Notes: generated by a model not told the origin, from the sequence alone. A stretch of 64,000 bases of DNA from Pimelobacter simplex (GCA_016803235.1 JADCLI010000022.1:21015-85014); one strand, 5' to 3'. Counted from the first letter of the stretch, positions 45,383-53,384 are shown. A program made the numbers and translations.

Positions 45383-46009
45383 ATGAGCGACGACAACCGA
45401 CCCCGCACCTTCGACGACCGGGTACGACGCGAGCTGCTCCAGCAGCGCGTGCTGGTGCTCGACGGCCCCCTCGACGACGACAACGGCATGCTGCTGACCA
45501 GCCAGCTGGTGGCGCTCGCCGCGGACGACCCCGGCGCCGACATCGCGCTGTGGATCCACTCGCCCGGCGGATCCGTGCCGGCGATGCTCGCTATCCGCGA
45601 CGTCATGCGCCTGGTGCCGTGCGACGTGGCGACGCTGGCGCTCGGCATCGCCTGCAGCGCCGGGCAGTTCCTGCTCTCCTCGGGGACCCGCGGCAAGCGC
45701 CGGGCGCTCCCCCACGCGCGGGTCCTCATGCACCAGGGCTCGGCCGGCATCGGCGGCACCGCGGTCGACATCGAGCTGCAGGCACAGGACCTGCGCCAGA
45801 CGCGCGACACGGTGCTCGCGCTGATCGCCGAGGACACCGGGCAGCCGCTGGAACGGGTCTTCGAGGACTCGCTGCACGACCGGTGGTACTCCGCCCAGCA
45901 GGCACTGGAGTACGGCTTCGTCGACGAGATCGTCGCGTCGTACGACGTCCTGGTGCCCCCGCGCCGCGCGCCCCTGGGGCTGGGCAGCCTCGCGGGGGTG
46001 GCCCGATGA
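45383..46009 (+). CDS. ClpP protease subunit, catalytically complete
   Basis: ClpP-family peptidase of 208 residues with an intact triad: Ser92 (GIACSAGQFLL), His117 (HARVLMHQG), Asp166 (HDRWYSAQQA). It would form the proteolytic chamber of a Clp complex with an unfoldase such as ClpX or ClpC. ATG at 45383. It is translationally coupled to a second ClpP (ATGA overlap). With no clpX or tig next to it, the pair resembles the accessory clpP3-clpP4 operon of Streptomyces rather than the essential clpP1P2. Confidence 0.88.
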   Translation: MSDDNRPRTFDDRVRRELLQQRVLVLDGPLDDDNGMLLTSQLVALAADDPGADIALWIHSPGGSVPAMLAIRDVMRLVPCDVATLALGIACSAGQFLLSSGTRGKRRALPHARVLMHQGSAGIGGTAVDIELQAQDLRQTRDTVLALIAEDTGQPLERVFEDSLHDRWYSAQQALEYGFVDEIVASYDVLVPPRRAPLGLGSLAGVAR

Positions 46010-46632
46010 GCAGCTACCTGGTGCCCAATGTGATCATGCAGCACCCGCGCGGCGAGCGGATCATGGACGTCTACTCACACCTGCTCACCGAGCGGGTGGT
46101 CTACCTCGGCACCGCGATCGACGCCGGTGTCGCCAACTCCCTCGTGGCCCAGCTGCTGCACCTCGAGGCCGACAACCCGGACCGCGACATCCAGCTCTAC
46201 ATCAACTGCGAGGGCGGCGACCCGAGCGCGATGCTGGCCGTGCACGACACGATGCAGTTCATCCGACCGCAGGTCGCGACCACCTGCATCGGGCAGGCGA
46301 TCGCGGTCGGCGCGGTGCTGCTGGCCTCGGGCGCCGCCGGCAAGCGCTCCGCGCTCCCCCACGCCCGGGTGGTGCTGCACCAGCCGGCCGCCCAGGGCCG
46401 CGGCGCCATCCCGGACCTGATCCTGCAGGCCGACGAGGTGGTGCGGGTGCGTGCCGACATCGAGCAGATCCTGTCGCGGCACACAGGGCAGGACACCGCC
46501 ACGCTGCGCGCCGACACCGACCACGACCGGGTCTTCACCGCCTCGGGGGCGCGGGAGTACGGCCTGATCGACCACGTGATCGAGGAGCGTGGCCCCGCGG
46601 TCGTTGCTCAGGCGGCGAGCGCCAGGGCGTAG
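46006..46632 (+). CDS. ClpP-like subunit lacking the catalytic serine
   Basis: ClpP-family protein of 208 residues, coupled to the active ClpP by a 4-base overlap. The nucleophile position is Ala100 (GCG codon at 46303-46305): the segment reads TTCIGQAIAVGAVLLASG where active ClpPs have Ser. His125 (ARVVLHQPA) and Asp174 (HDRVFTASGA) are kept, and the rest is well conserved. It is therefore predicted to be a structural, non-proteolytic partner like ClpR of plastids and cyanobacteria. The frame is intact, so it is not a decaying gene. Confidence 0.88.
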   Translation: MSSYLVPNVIMQHPRGERIMDVYSHLLTERVVYLGTAIDAGVANSLVAQLLHLEADNPDRDIQLYINCEGGDPSAMLAVHDTMQFIRPQVATTCIGQAIAVGAVLLASGAAGKRSALPHARVVLHQPAAQGRGAIPDLILQADEVVRVRADIEQILSRHTGQDTATLRADTDHDRVFTASGAREYGLIDHVIEERGPAVVAQAASARA

Positions 46633-46913
46633 GAACCGCCGACCTCGACGGGGACGGCGAGCGGCCGGAGGTCGCCGGCGACGGAGGTGGTGAGGTCGAG
46701 CAGGGTCGTGCCGAGGGCCCCGAGCACCGCCGCGATCATCTCGCTGCTCGGCTCCTTGACGCCACGCTCGATCTCGGAGAGGTACTGCGGCGAGATGCCG
46801 GCCCGGCCCGCGGTCTCGGTCAGCGTCTCGCCGCGCTCCCGGCGCAGGTCACGCAGTCGTCGCCCCACCAGGTCCCGCCACAGCGGCTCCGCCCCGTTCC
46901 GATCCTCGGCCAT
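46608..46913 (-). CDS. Small XRE regulator of ClgR/PopR type
   Basis: Protein of 101 residues with one XRE helix-turn-helix (about 13-72: RLRDLRRERGETLTETAGRA, then QYLSEIERGVKEPSSEM), very like ClgR/PopR, the activators of clp genes in Streptomyces and Corynebacterium. It ends LALAA; in Streptomyces, as I recall, the final Ala-Ala of these regulators is needed for their breakdown by ClpP. It converges with and overlaps the second clpP by 25 bases. TACGAT five bases before the ATG suggests leaderless expression. Confidence 0.82.
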   Translation of the reverse strand: MAEDRNGAEPLWRDLVGRRLRDLRRERGETLTETAGRAGISPQYLSEIERGVKEPSSEMIAAVLGALGTTLLDLTTSVAGDLRPLAVPVEVGGSYALALAA

Positions 46914-46918
46914 GCCTC

Positions 46919-46924
46919 ATCGTA
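46919..46924 (-). promoter_or_regulatory. -10 element of the XRE regulator gene (leaderless)
   Basis: TACGAT on the minus strand, five bases before the ATG at 46913. Confidence 0.4.
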
Positions 46925-46982
46925 GGTCGGAGGACCTGCCCGTCCGGGGCGTCGGCCCACAGTTCTGCTCTGAGCAGAAGGG

Positions 46983-47056
46983 TGCCCCCGCTGGGGCTCG
47001 AACCCAGACTGCGCCGCTTTTAAGGCGGCTTCCTCTGCCGGTTGGGATACGGGGGC
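46983..47056 (-). tRNA. tRNA with anticodon UAA, class I shape
   Basis: A 74-base cloverleaf: acceptor GCCCCCG/CGGGGGC with discriminator A, anticodon stem GCCGC/GCGGC around loop CTTAAAA (anticodon TAA, reading UUA), and T arm CTGGG-TTCGAGC-CCCAG. The variable loop has only 5 bases, unlike normal tRNA-Leu, which has a long variable arm. The D-stem is weak (TCC/GGA). CCA is not encoded. The anticodon says Leu, the body does not; charging identity is uncertain. Confidence 0.8.
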
Positions 47057-47073
47057 CGTCCCTGCAGGCGGGC

Positions 47074-47628
47074 CTACAGGTAGGTCTGGCGAGGATAGAT
47101 CGCGTGCGCCCCGGCGACCCGGTCGAGGAACAGGAAGCCGTCGGTGTGGTCGATCTCGTGCTGCAGGGCCCGCGCCTCGAACGCGTCGGTCGAGAAGGAC
47201 ACGGTCTCACCCGTCCCCGGCAGCTGACCGCGGACGGTCAGCCGGGAGGCACGCTTCACGTCGCCGGTCAGGTCGGGGACGCTCATGCAGCCCTCGCGGG
47301 CCTTCTCGTTGCGGCTGGACTCGACGACCTCGGCGTTGCAGAGCACGAAGGTGCCGTGCCCGGTCCGGGTCTTCGGGTGCTCGGTGACGTCGACGCAGAA
47401 CACCCGCACGCCGACGCCGACCTGGTTGGCGGCGAGGCCGACGCAGCCGGGGCTGACCCGCATCGTCGCGACGAGGTCGGCGGCGAGCTGGACGACGTCC
47501 GGGGCGGTGGGGTCGACGTCGGAGCCGCGGGCGGAGAGCACCCCCTCGGGCGCCCGTACGACGTCGAGCACCCGCCCCTCGACCGCGAGCTCGGTCTCGG
47601 ACCAGGCCGCGACGCGCTCGCTGCTCAC
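47074..47628 (-). CDS. def: Peptide deformylase
   Basis: Metalloenzyme of 184 residues that removes the formyl group from nascent proteins. The three family motifs are present: GCVGLAANQVGVG, EGCMSVPDL and QHEIDHTDG. GTG at 47628 overlaps the stop of the upstream ACT-domain gene by 4 bases, so translation is coupled. It stands apart from fmt, so it may be an extra deformylase copy; the genome would have to be checked. Confidence 0.9.
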   Translation of the reverse strand: MSSERVAAWSETELAVEGRVLDVVRAPEGVLSARGSDVDPTAPDVVQLAADLVATMRVSPGCVGLAANQVGVGVRVFCVDVTEHPKTRTGHGTFVLCNAEVVESSRNEKAREGCMSVPDLTGDVKRASRLTVRGQLPGTGETVSFSTDAFEARALQHEIDHTDGFLFLDRVAGAHAIYPRQTYL

Positions 47629-48149
47629 AGCTCGTCGGCCTCGGCGGGGCGCAGGGTGGCGGTGACGCCGACCCGCTCGGCCGAGGCCCGGATGGCGTCC
47701 TCGACCGCCGCGACGTCGGCCTCGGCGGGCAGGTCGAGCTCGGCGACGAGCAGGTAGAGGTCGCCGACCAGGCGGGTGGTGAGGTCGGTGATGTTGCCGC
47801 CGGCCGCGGCGACCTCGGCGACGACGGCCGAGACGATCCCGGACCGGTCGCCGCCGTGCACGGTGAGCACCCAAGCGCTGCCCCCCGCGGCAGGCGTCGG
47901 CTCGTCGGCGACGGGCCGGACCGCGACGTCGAGGTCACCGGCGGCGGCGAGCGGCGCGAGGGCACGCTCGATCGCAGCCGTCTCCGAGGCGCCACGGCAC
48001 AGCAGCATCATCGCGAACTGGCCCCGCAGCAGCGTCATCGTGGAGTCCTCGATGTTGAGCCCGAGCTCCGCGAGGCCGGCCGTGGTGGCGGCGATGATGC
48101 CGGGACGGTCGTGGCCGAGGACGGTGACGGCGTACAGGTCGGTGCTCAC
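47625..48149 (-). CDS. Two-ACT-domain regulatory protein (GcvR-like)
   Basis: Protein of 174 residues with two ACT domains: first (about 5-80) YAVTVLGHDRPGIIAATTAG; second (about 92-170) WVLTVHGGDRSGIVSAVVAE. This arrangement is that of GcvR-type amino-acid-sensing proteins. No DNA-binding domain, so it probably acts by binding another protein. Start GTG at 48149 with GATGAT six bases upstream. Coupled with peptide deformylase downstream, a pairing whose meaning is unclear. Confidence 0.8.
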   Translation of the reverse strand: MSTDLYAVTVLGHDRPGIIAATTAGLAELGLNIEDSTMTLLRGQFAMMLLCRGASETAAIERALAPLAAAGDLDVAVRPVADEPTPAAGGSAWVLTVHGGDRSGIVSAVVAEVAAAGGNITDLTTRLVGDLYLLVAELDLPAEADVAAVEDAIRASAERVGVTATLRPAEADEL

Positions 48150-48198
48150 GCCGCGATCATCCCAGCCGGGACGCCGCCGACGCGCCCGGGTCCCGGCC

Positions 48199-48774
48199 TC
48201 AGGAACGGAGGTCGAGGACCGCCCGGACCCGGGTGGCCCCGGAGGTCAGCCACAGCTCGTCGACCTCGACGGGCAGCCCGAGCGCCTCGAACCGGCCGTC
48301 GGGTGCGGTACGGACCGCGCGCCGCAGGGCGCCCTTCGCCAGGAATGCGAGGTCGACGCCGGCGACACCGGGTGGCTGCAGGACCAGGCCCTCGACGTCG
48401 ACCTCACCGGCGCGGGCCGGCATCGCATCGACGACGAAGCGGCCCAGGTCGCTCTCGAAGGCCAGGTGCACGCCGCCCGACCTCGCACGGTCGCGGGCGT
48501 CGTGCAGCAGTGTGGCGTCGCACCAGTCCCGACCGGCCCGGGGGCGGTGCAGGCGGTCGAAGATGCCGCGCAACCGGCCGCCGAGCTCGGGCGGGGGCTG
48601 CTCGAGCGGCATGGAGACGGCTCCGTCGACGAACCCGAGGATCCACTCGACGCTCTCGAGGGTCTGCGGGTCGCCCTCGGCGACGTACGACGCCACGGCC
48701 TCGGCCTCGTCGACGTCCAGGCGGCCGTCGAGCCAGTCGACGAGCTCGGTGAAGCTGGGCCGGACGGTCGTCAC
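48199..48774 (-). CDS. Probable partner (anti-sigma-like) of the second ECF sigma factor
   Basis: Protein of 191 residues starting GTG at 48774, overlapping the sigma stop by 4 bases. The N-terminal part (TVRPSFTELVDWLDGRLDVDEAEAV) has the acidic helical pattern of anti-sigma domains, but the zinc-binding His/Cys set and a membrane span are missing. The C-terminal half is a beta-rich region without a family I recognise. The partner role is inferred from coupling with the sigma gene. Confidence 0.55.
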   Translation of the reverse strand: MTTVRPSFTELVDWLDGRLDVDEAEAVASYVAEGDPQTLESVEWILGFVDGAVSMPLEQPPPELGGRLRGIFDRLHRPRAGRDWCDATLLHDARDRARSGGVHLAFESDLGRFVVDAMPARAGEVDVEGLVLQPPGVAGVDLAFLAKGALRRAVRTAPDGRFEALGLPVEVDELWLTSGATRVRAVLDLRS

Positions 48775-49397
48775 GCCTCCGCCCCCATGATCATCCGCAG
48801 CTCCTCGAGACAGCTGCCGCGCAGGGGGCCGATCGCCCCGGCCGGGCGGCCGAAGCGTGGCGCGAGCGCCGCGTGGCTCGGGACCTTCCTCTCGAAGTAG
48901 AGGGCGAGGAGGAGCTCGCGGCTCGTGCCGCCGAGCACAGCGAGGGCGTCGTGCAGCGCCGTCGTGGTCTCCCAGTCGTCGAAGGGGTCGGTGGCGGGCT
49001 CGCCGGCGACGTCGAGCGGTGTGTTCGGCCCCTTCTGGTTGCGGCTGCTCCAGGTCCGCCGGCGAGCCACGGTCATCAGCCACGACGCGAGCCGCTCGTC
49101 GTCCGGCAGCCGGTCGAGGGCGTCGGCGAGGGCCACGAACGTCGCGTGCGCGACGTCCGCGGCATCCTCGGCGCCGAGGCCGCCGCGCCGGGCCACGGTG
49201 TAGACGAGCCGCTCGTAGCGGCTCACCAGCTCGGCCCAGGCCTCCGGGTCGCGGCGGCGGCATCTCCGCAGGAGGTCGGCATCGGTGACCACCGCCTCAC
49301 CGCGCCCGTCCCCACGGCGCGGTGCGGCGGCGGTCTCGATCCGGCCCACGTGCTCCAAGGTCGCGACGCGCGTCAGGCCCTCGCTCAAAGACGTCAT
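48771..49397 (-). CDS. ECF-family sigma factor
   Basis: Sigma factor of 208 residues. Region 2: DAWAELVSRY-like segment (RRDPEAWAELVSRYERLVYT), then AEDAADVAHATFVALADAL and RLASWLMTVARRR. Region 4 is less typical: LGGTSRELLLALYFERKVPS, PRFGRPAGAIGPLRGSCLEE. Start ATG at 49397 with GGGGGA upstream; the frame is open further back to 49559 and GTG starts downstream are possible. Coupled to its probable partner gene. Confidence 0.75.
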   Translation of the reverse strand: MTSLSEGLTRVATLEHVGRIETAAAPRRGDGRGEAVVTDADLLRRCRRRDPEAWAELVSRYERLVYTVARRGGLGAEDAADVAHATFVALADALDRLPDDERLASWLMTVARRRTWSSRNQKGPNTPLDVAGEPATDPFDDWETTTALHDALAVLGGTSRELLLALYFERKVPSHAALAPRFGRPAGAIGPLRGSCLEELRMIMGAEA

Positions 49398-49935
49398 GCG
49401 GTCCCCCAGGACATGAAGGAACGCCCGGGCACGTTCCGGCGATGAGAAGCCAAGGCCGCCGTCCTGGGCCGTCCGCCCTGACGAGGAGTCATCGAGCGGG
49501 AGGGCCGGTGATGGCCTCGGGTGCGTTCGACGATAGGCGGCAGATCCCGGCGTCCACAAGCGATTCCGGAAGGCCGGGACCGGCCTGGCGCGGCCCTGGC
49601 GGGCGCGACGGGGGCCACGGCCTCGCTAGCATCACGTCCCGACGTCGGCGCTCCTGCCCGACGCTCGCCGGGCCTCCACGACAGCTCGCGGGCCACCCCA
49701 GGGACGCAGGTCACTCCCCCGCGAACCGGCACCGCGGTCCGACGCGCCGGCAGGCACGTCGTCCGGGAACGCCGGCCGTCGGCGCGACGGCCGTCCTTGC
49801 CAGGTCGGAGTCGCCAGTTGCCCCAATGGCATTCCGAAAATTGCCAGGATGTGACAGCCTCGAAGGCAAGTCTCGGGCCCCACCCATGCACCACCGGTCG
49901 ACGAACGTCGGTCGGACACCACCAGGAGATCCCGA
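49398..49935. other. Intergenic region between the ECF sigma gene and the small peptide gene
   Basis: 538 bases without a convincing gene. On the minus strand TATCGT (49535-49530) could be a -10 for the sigma operon with a leader of about 130 bases. On the plus strand the part before the peptide gene holds an AT-richer stretch (around 49825-49850) with the small palindrome TGCC-CCAAT-GGCA. Frames on both strands have no credible start or family. Confidence 0.4.
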
Positions 49936-50061
49936 ATGAAGACTCGCAAGCTCCTCGCCGCCACCGCCGCCGCCCTCGCCGCCACCCTTGCGGCGACCCT
50001 GGGCGCACCGTCGACGGGCCCGTCGGTCGTGCTCGCCGACCGTCCGTCCGGCTGCTGCTAG
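49936..50061 (+). CDS. Small secreted peptide of 41 residues ending in Cys-Cys
   Basis: ATG at 49936 is preceded by AGGAG (49924-49928) at a 7-base distance. The product has a basic start (MKTRK), an Ala/Leu-rich hydrophobic segment (about 6-23), then LGAPSTGPSVVLADRPSGCC to the end: a signal peptide plus a mature tail of perhaps 15-20 residues with a Cys pair. It faces an HTH-TPR regulator gene, with only 7 bases between the two stops. The layout recalls peptide-pheromone/receptor pairs (RNPP type). No homologue is recognised. Confidence 0.6.
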   Translation: MKTRKLLAATAAALAATLAATLGAPSTGPSVVLADRPSGCC

Positions 50062-50068
50062 CAGTCGC

Positions 50069-51445
50069 CTAGACCGTCTCCCCCGACCGGGACCTCCGGC
50101 GACTCCGGCCGCGCAGCCGGAGCCCGCTGGCATTCGCCGCCGCCTTGAAGGCACGGTGTGCGCCCTCGGCATCCCCCAACCCGTCCAGCAGCTCGGCAAG
50201 CTCGCACCAGGCCTGCGCCACCCACCGGTCGGTGCCCTCGAGAGCGGCCAGGAAGCTCGCCGCCTCGCCGCAGACGGCGACCGCCTCCTCGTCGCGACCG
50301 AGCTCGGCCAGCGCCTCGGCATGCGCGAGCGCCGCTTCTGCGGCACCGAGAGGGGACAGCTCGGGGTTGGCGGCCCGGGCCGTCGCGGCGACCTCGAGTG
50401 CCCGCTCGGGGCGGCCGTCCACCACCAGCGCGCGGGCCATCAGGACCTGGGCCTGCGCGATCTCGACGAGCGATGCACTGGTGCCGCGCAGCTCGTCGTT
50501 CGCTCGCTCGAGCTGGTCGAGCGCGGCCACCGGGTCCGGCCCCTCGAGCTGGAGCTGGAGCCGGCCGAGCTCGAGGCGGAGCCGGGCGAGGTTGCGGGCG
50601 TCCTGGCCCTCCCCGAGCAGGGCGAGCGCCCGTGTGGCGAGGGTGAGGGCGGACTGGGTCTCCCCGCGCTCGGAGTAGGCGATGCTCGCGTTCCAGTACG
50701 CCGCGCTGCGGGCGACCGGCGAGGCCATCTCCTCGGCGAGCTCGATCGTCTCGGTGCAGATCAGGGTGGCCCGGCTGAGGTCACCACGCTCGATGTGCGC
50801 GAGTGCCACGGTCATCGCGAGCTGGACGGCCTCGTCGGTGCGCTCGAGACCGCTCTCGACGATGTCCGGACGGATCCGGTCGCCGACCTCGATGGCGAGG
50901 GCGAGGTCTCCCGCCTCGCGGTAGCAGCGGCTCAGCGCGATGCCGCACCTGATCGCCGCCAGGCCGCCGACGTCGGCGAGCAGCGACTCGAGCTCGCGGA
51001 TGGCGTCGTCCAGCTGGCCCATCGTCTCCAGCGAGCGGGCCACGACGAAGCGTCCGCGGGTGGTCAGGTCGGCGAGCGAGGCCCCCTCGGCGCGGGCGAG
51101 CGCGGCCCGGGCCTGGTGCTCGGCGTCGAGCGCCTCGCCGTTCTCGAGGGCGAGCTCGGCGTAGCTCAGGGCCAGCCGGATCTCGTCGACCTCCTCCGCG
51201 GAGGCGCCGGTCAGCAGCTCCACCACCGGCAGTCCCAGCCGCTCACTGAGCGCGGTGAGCGCGGCCAGGGTCGGGCGCCGGCTCCCGGACTCGATGCGCG
51301 ACACGTAGCCCACGGAGCAGGCGTCCCCGGCCAGGGCGGCCTGGTTCATGCCGAGCGCGCGTCGGGCCGCGCGCACGCGAGAACCGAGGACGACGGGGTC
51401 GACCGTCCTCAGCAGCTCCTCGCTCCGCGTGTCGACGTGACTCAT
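50069..51445 (-). CDS. XRE-HTH regulator with TPR repeats
   Basis: Protein of 458 residues. The N-terminal helix-turn-helix (about 17-80: LGSRVRAARRALGMNQAALA, CSVGYVSRIESGSRRPTLAA) is followed by TPR-type helical repeats to the end, as in RNPP peptide receptors and in many actinobacterial regulators. No membrane part. ATG at 51445 is preceded by TAGCCT and eight bases, so it may be leaderless. The tail-to-tail small secreted-peptide gene is a candidate ligand source. Confidence 0.8.
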   Translation of the reverse strand: MSHVDTRSEELLRTVDPVVLGSRVRAARRALGMNQAALAGDACSVGYVSRIESGSRRPTLAALTALSERLGLPVVELLTGASAEEVDEIRLALSYAELALENGEALDAEHQARAALARAEGASLADLTTRGRFVVARSLETMGQLDDAIRELESLLADVGGLAAIRCGIALSRCYREAGDLALAIEVGDRIRPDIVESGLERTDEAVQLAMTVALAHIERGDLSRATLICTETIELAEEMASPVARSAAYWNASIAYSERGETQSALTLATRALALLGEGQDARNLARLRLELGRLQLQLEGPDPVAALDQLERANDELRGTSASLVEIAQAQVLMARALVVDGRPERALEVAATARAANPELSPLGAAEAALAHAEALAELGRDEEAVAVCGEAASFLAALEGTDRWVAQAWCELAELLDGLGDAEGAHRAFKAAANASGLRLRGRSRRRSRSGETV

Positions 51446-51453
51446 CACTCGGA

Positions 51454-51459
51454 AGGCTA
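51454..51459 (-). promoter_or_regulatory. -10 element of the HTH-TPR regulator gene (leaderless)
   Basis: TAGCCT on the minus strand, eight bases before the ATG at 51445. Confidence 0.4.
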
Positions 51460-51714
51460 GGCGAATTCTCGTCGCCTCCACGGACAAATGTCGGGAAGGA
51501 TCCCCGTCGACGCCGAGAGTGTCCGGTGACCGGGTCCCCTCGCCGAGGCTCTCGGCCGGGACGGACTGAAGGGCGGGCCCGGGCGGCCGCGCACCCGCCG
51601 AGAGGTGCGCCTGCGAACCGTCCCGGAGGGCGTTCGAATCCGGCCCGACGCACCCCGGAGCCCCTGGGACGACGCGCCGACGGCGAAAGTAAAATTTTCG
51701 GAGGAAGGGTCGGA

Positions 51715-52455
51715 TCAGGGACCCTCCCGGGCCATTTGGCCCGCCCTCCGGAAGACCTCGTCCGTCATCTGCTCGGTCAGCCGACCGGTGAAGGTGTTGT
51801 GCGGGCTCGGGTGGAAGGAGCCCAGGAGCGTCACGTCCTGGCCCCGCGTGGCCCGTCCGGAAGGCGCGGACCTCGCCAGCCCGGCCTCCACGCCGTGGCC
51901 GAACCGAGGTCGCGGGCGGGGTACGGTCCACCCGGCCCGGTCGAGGGCGTCGAGCGACGCCTGCCACCCGATGGCGCCGAGCGCGACCACCACGCGCAGG
52001 CTCGGCGCCAGGATCGCCAGCTCCCGGTCGAGCCACGGCGCGCACGTCGATCGCTCCTGCGGCGTCGGCTTGTTGGCGGGTGGGGCGCACCGCACCGGTG
52101 CCGCCATCCGCAGGTCGTGGAGCACCATGCCGTCGTCGCGGGCGACGCTCTCCGGCTGGTTGGCCAGCCCGACCCGGTGCAGCGACGCGAACAGCCAGTC
52201 ACCCGAGCGGTCACCGGTGAACATCCGCCCCGTGCGGTTGGCCCCGTGGGCCGCGGGGGCGAGCCCGACGACCAGGATCCGCGCGTCCGCCGGTCCGAAG
52301 CCGGGGACGGGTCGGGCCCAGTAGTCCTCGTCGGCGTACGCCGCCCGCTTCTCCCGCGCGACCTGCTCACGCCAGGCGACCAGGCGCGGGCACCTCCGGC
52401 AGCCGGCGATCCGCGCGTCGAGCCGCGCCATCGCCTCCGCCGGGTCGCCGCTCAT
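51715..52455 (-). CDS. Uracil-DNA glycosylase, family 5 (UDGb)
   Basis: Protein of 246 residues that removes uracil and related bases from DNA. Family 5 traits: four-Cys iron-sulfur ligands (ARIAGCRRCPRL and two later Cys), the active-site loop ILVVGLAPAAHGANRTGRMF, and LLGSFHPSPHNTFTG. ATG at 52455 overlaps the ppx stop by 4 bases, so it is the last gene of a chain reaching from ftsB. Confidence 0.9.
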   Translation of the reverse strand: MSGDPAEAMARLDARIAGCRRCPRLVAWREQVAREKRAAYADEDYWARPVPGFGPADARILVVGLAPAAHGANRTGRMFTGDRSGDWLFASLHRVGLANQPESVARDDGMVLHDLRMAAPVRCAPPANKPTPQERSTCAPWLDRELAILAPSLRVVVALGAIGWQASLDALDRAGWTVPRPRPRFGHGVEAGLARSAPSGRATRGQDVTLLGSFHPSPHNTFTGRLTEQMTDEVFRRAGQMAREGP

Positions 52456-53384
52456 GACACCAGGGACCAGGCGATCCCGTCGAGGATGTCGGTCTCGGCG
52501 ACGGTGACGGTGTCGACCGAGAGACGCATCAGGACCCGCGCGACGATGAGCGCGCCGGCGTCGATCACGTCGGCCCGCCCCGGGTGCATCCAGCCGAGGG
52601 CGCGCCGCTCGGCGACGGTCATCACGAGCAGTCGGTCGACCTGGGCGAGGACGTCGGGCACCGGGAGCACACGGGCGTGGATCAGGTCGCGGTCGTAGGC
52701 GGCGAGGCCGAGGGTGCCGGCGGCGATCGTCGTGTTCGTGCCGGCGACCGCGATCACGGACCGGGCGGCGGCCGGGTCGACCGGGCAGGCGTCGAGCGCG
52801 GCGTCGATGTCGGCGACGACGGCGGCGACCTCGTCGTCGGTGACCGGGTCGTGGCGCACGTGCCGCTCGTGGAGCCGCACCGAGCCGATGTCCATCGAGT
52901 GCGCCGCGGTGGGCCCGGTCGTCGGGGCGCCGAGGATCAGCTCGGTGGAGCCGCCGCCGATGTCGACCACGAGTGCTGGGCCGTGCACCTCGACCGCGGC
53001 GGCGGTGAGTCCGCGGACCGCGCCGTCGAAGGCGAGGCGGGCTTCCTCCTCGCCCGAGAGCACCTCGGGGTCGATCCCGAGCCGGGCGCGGACGCCCGCG
53101 GTGAAGTCGGCGGCGTTGGACGCGTCGCGGGTCGCGGAGGTCGCGCAGAACCGGATCCGGTCCACGCCGACGCCGGCCTCGCGGATGATGCCGGCGTACT
53201 CGTCGATGGCCGCCCATGCCCGCTGCAGCGCCTCCGGTGCCAGCCGGCCGGTCGCGTCGACGCCCTGGCCGAGGCGGATCATCCGGCTCTCGCGGCGCAC
53301 CCCGTCGGGCTCGTCGGCCGGGTCGCCGACCAGCAGCTTGATGGTGTTGGTGCCGCAGTCGATCGCGGCGAGCGCGTCACTCAT
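52452..53384 (-). CDS. ppx: Exopolyphosphatase (Ppx/GppA family)
   Basis: Protein of 310 residues that releases phosphate from polyphosphate or hydrolyses pppGpp. The ASKHA fold is shown by AAIDCGTNTIKLLVGD (phosphate 1) and VVDIGGGSTELILG (phosphate 2). It is of the short actinobacterial type (Rv1026). ATG at 53384 overlaps DUF501 by 8 bases. Conserved order eno-ftsB-DUF501-ppx. Confidence 0.92.
   Translation of the reverse strand: MSDALAAIDCGTNTIKLLVGDPADEPDGVRRESRMIRLGQGVDATGRLAPEALQRAWAAIDEYAGIIREAGVGVDRIRFCATSATRDASNAADFTAGVRARLGIDPEVLSGEEEARLAFDGAVRGLTAAAVEVHGPALVVDIGGGSTELILGAPTTGPTAAHSMDIGSVRLHERHVRHDPVTDDEVAAVVADIDAALDACPVDPAAARSVIAVAGTNTTIAAGTLGLAAYDRDLIHARVLPVPDVLAQVDRLLVMTVAERRALGWMHPGRADVIDAGALIVARVLMRLSVDTVTVAETDILDGIAWSLVS

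Noticed and set aside
49394-50008. Minus-strand frame across the peptide-gene region
   Set aside because: No recognisable domain, Arg-rich composition, and it would overlap both the sigma start and the small secreted-peptide gene.
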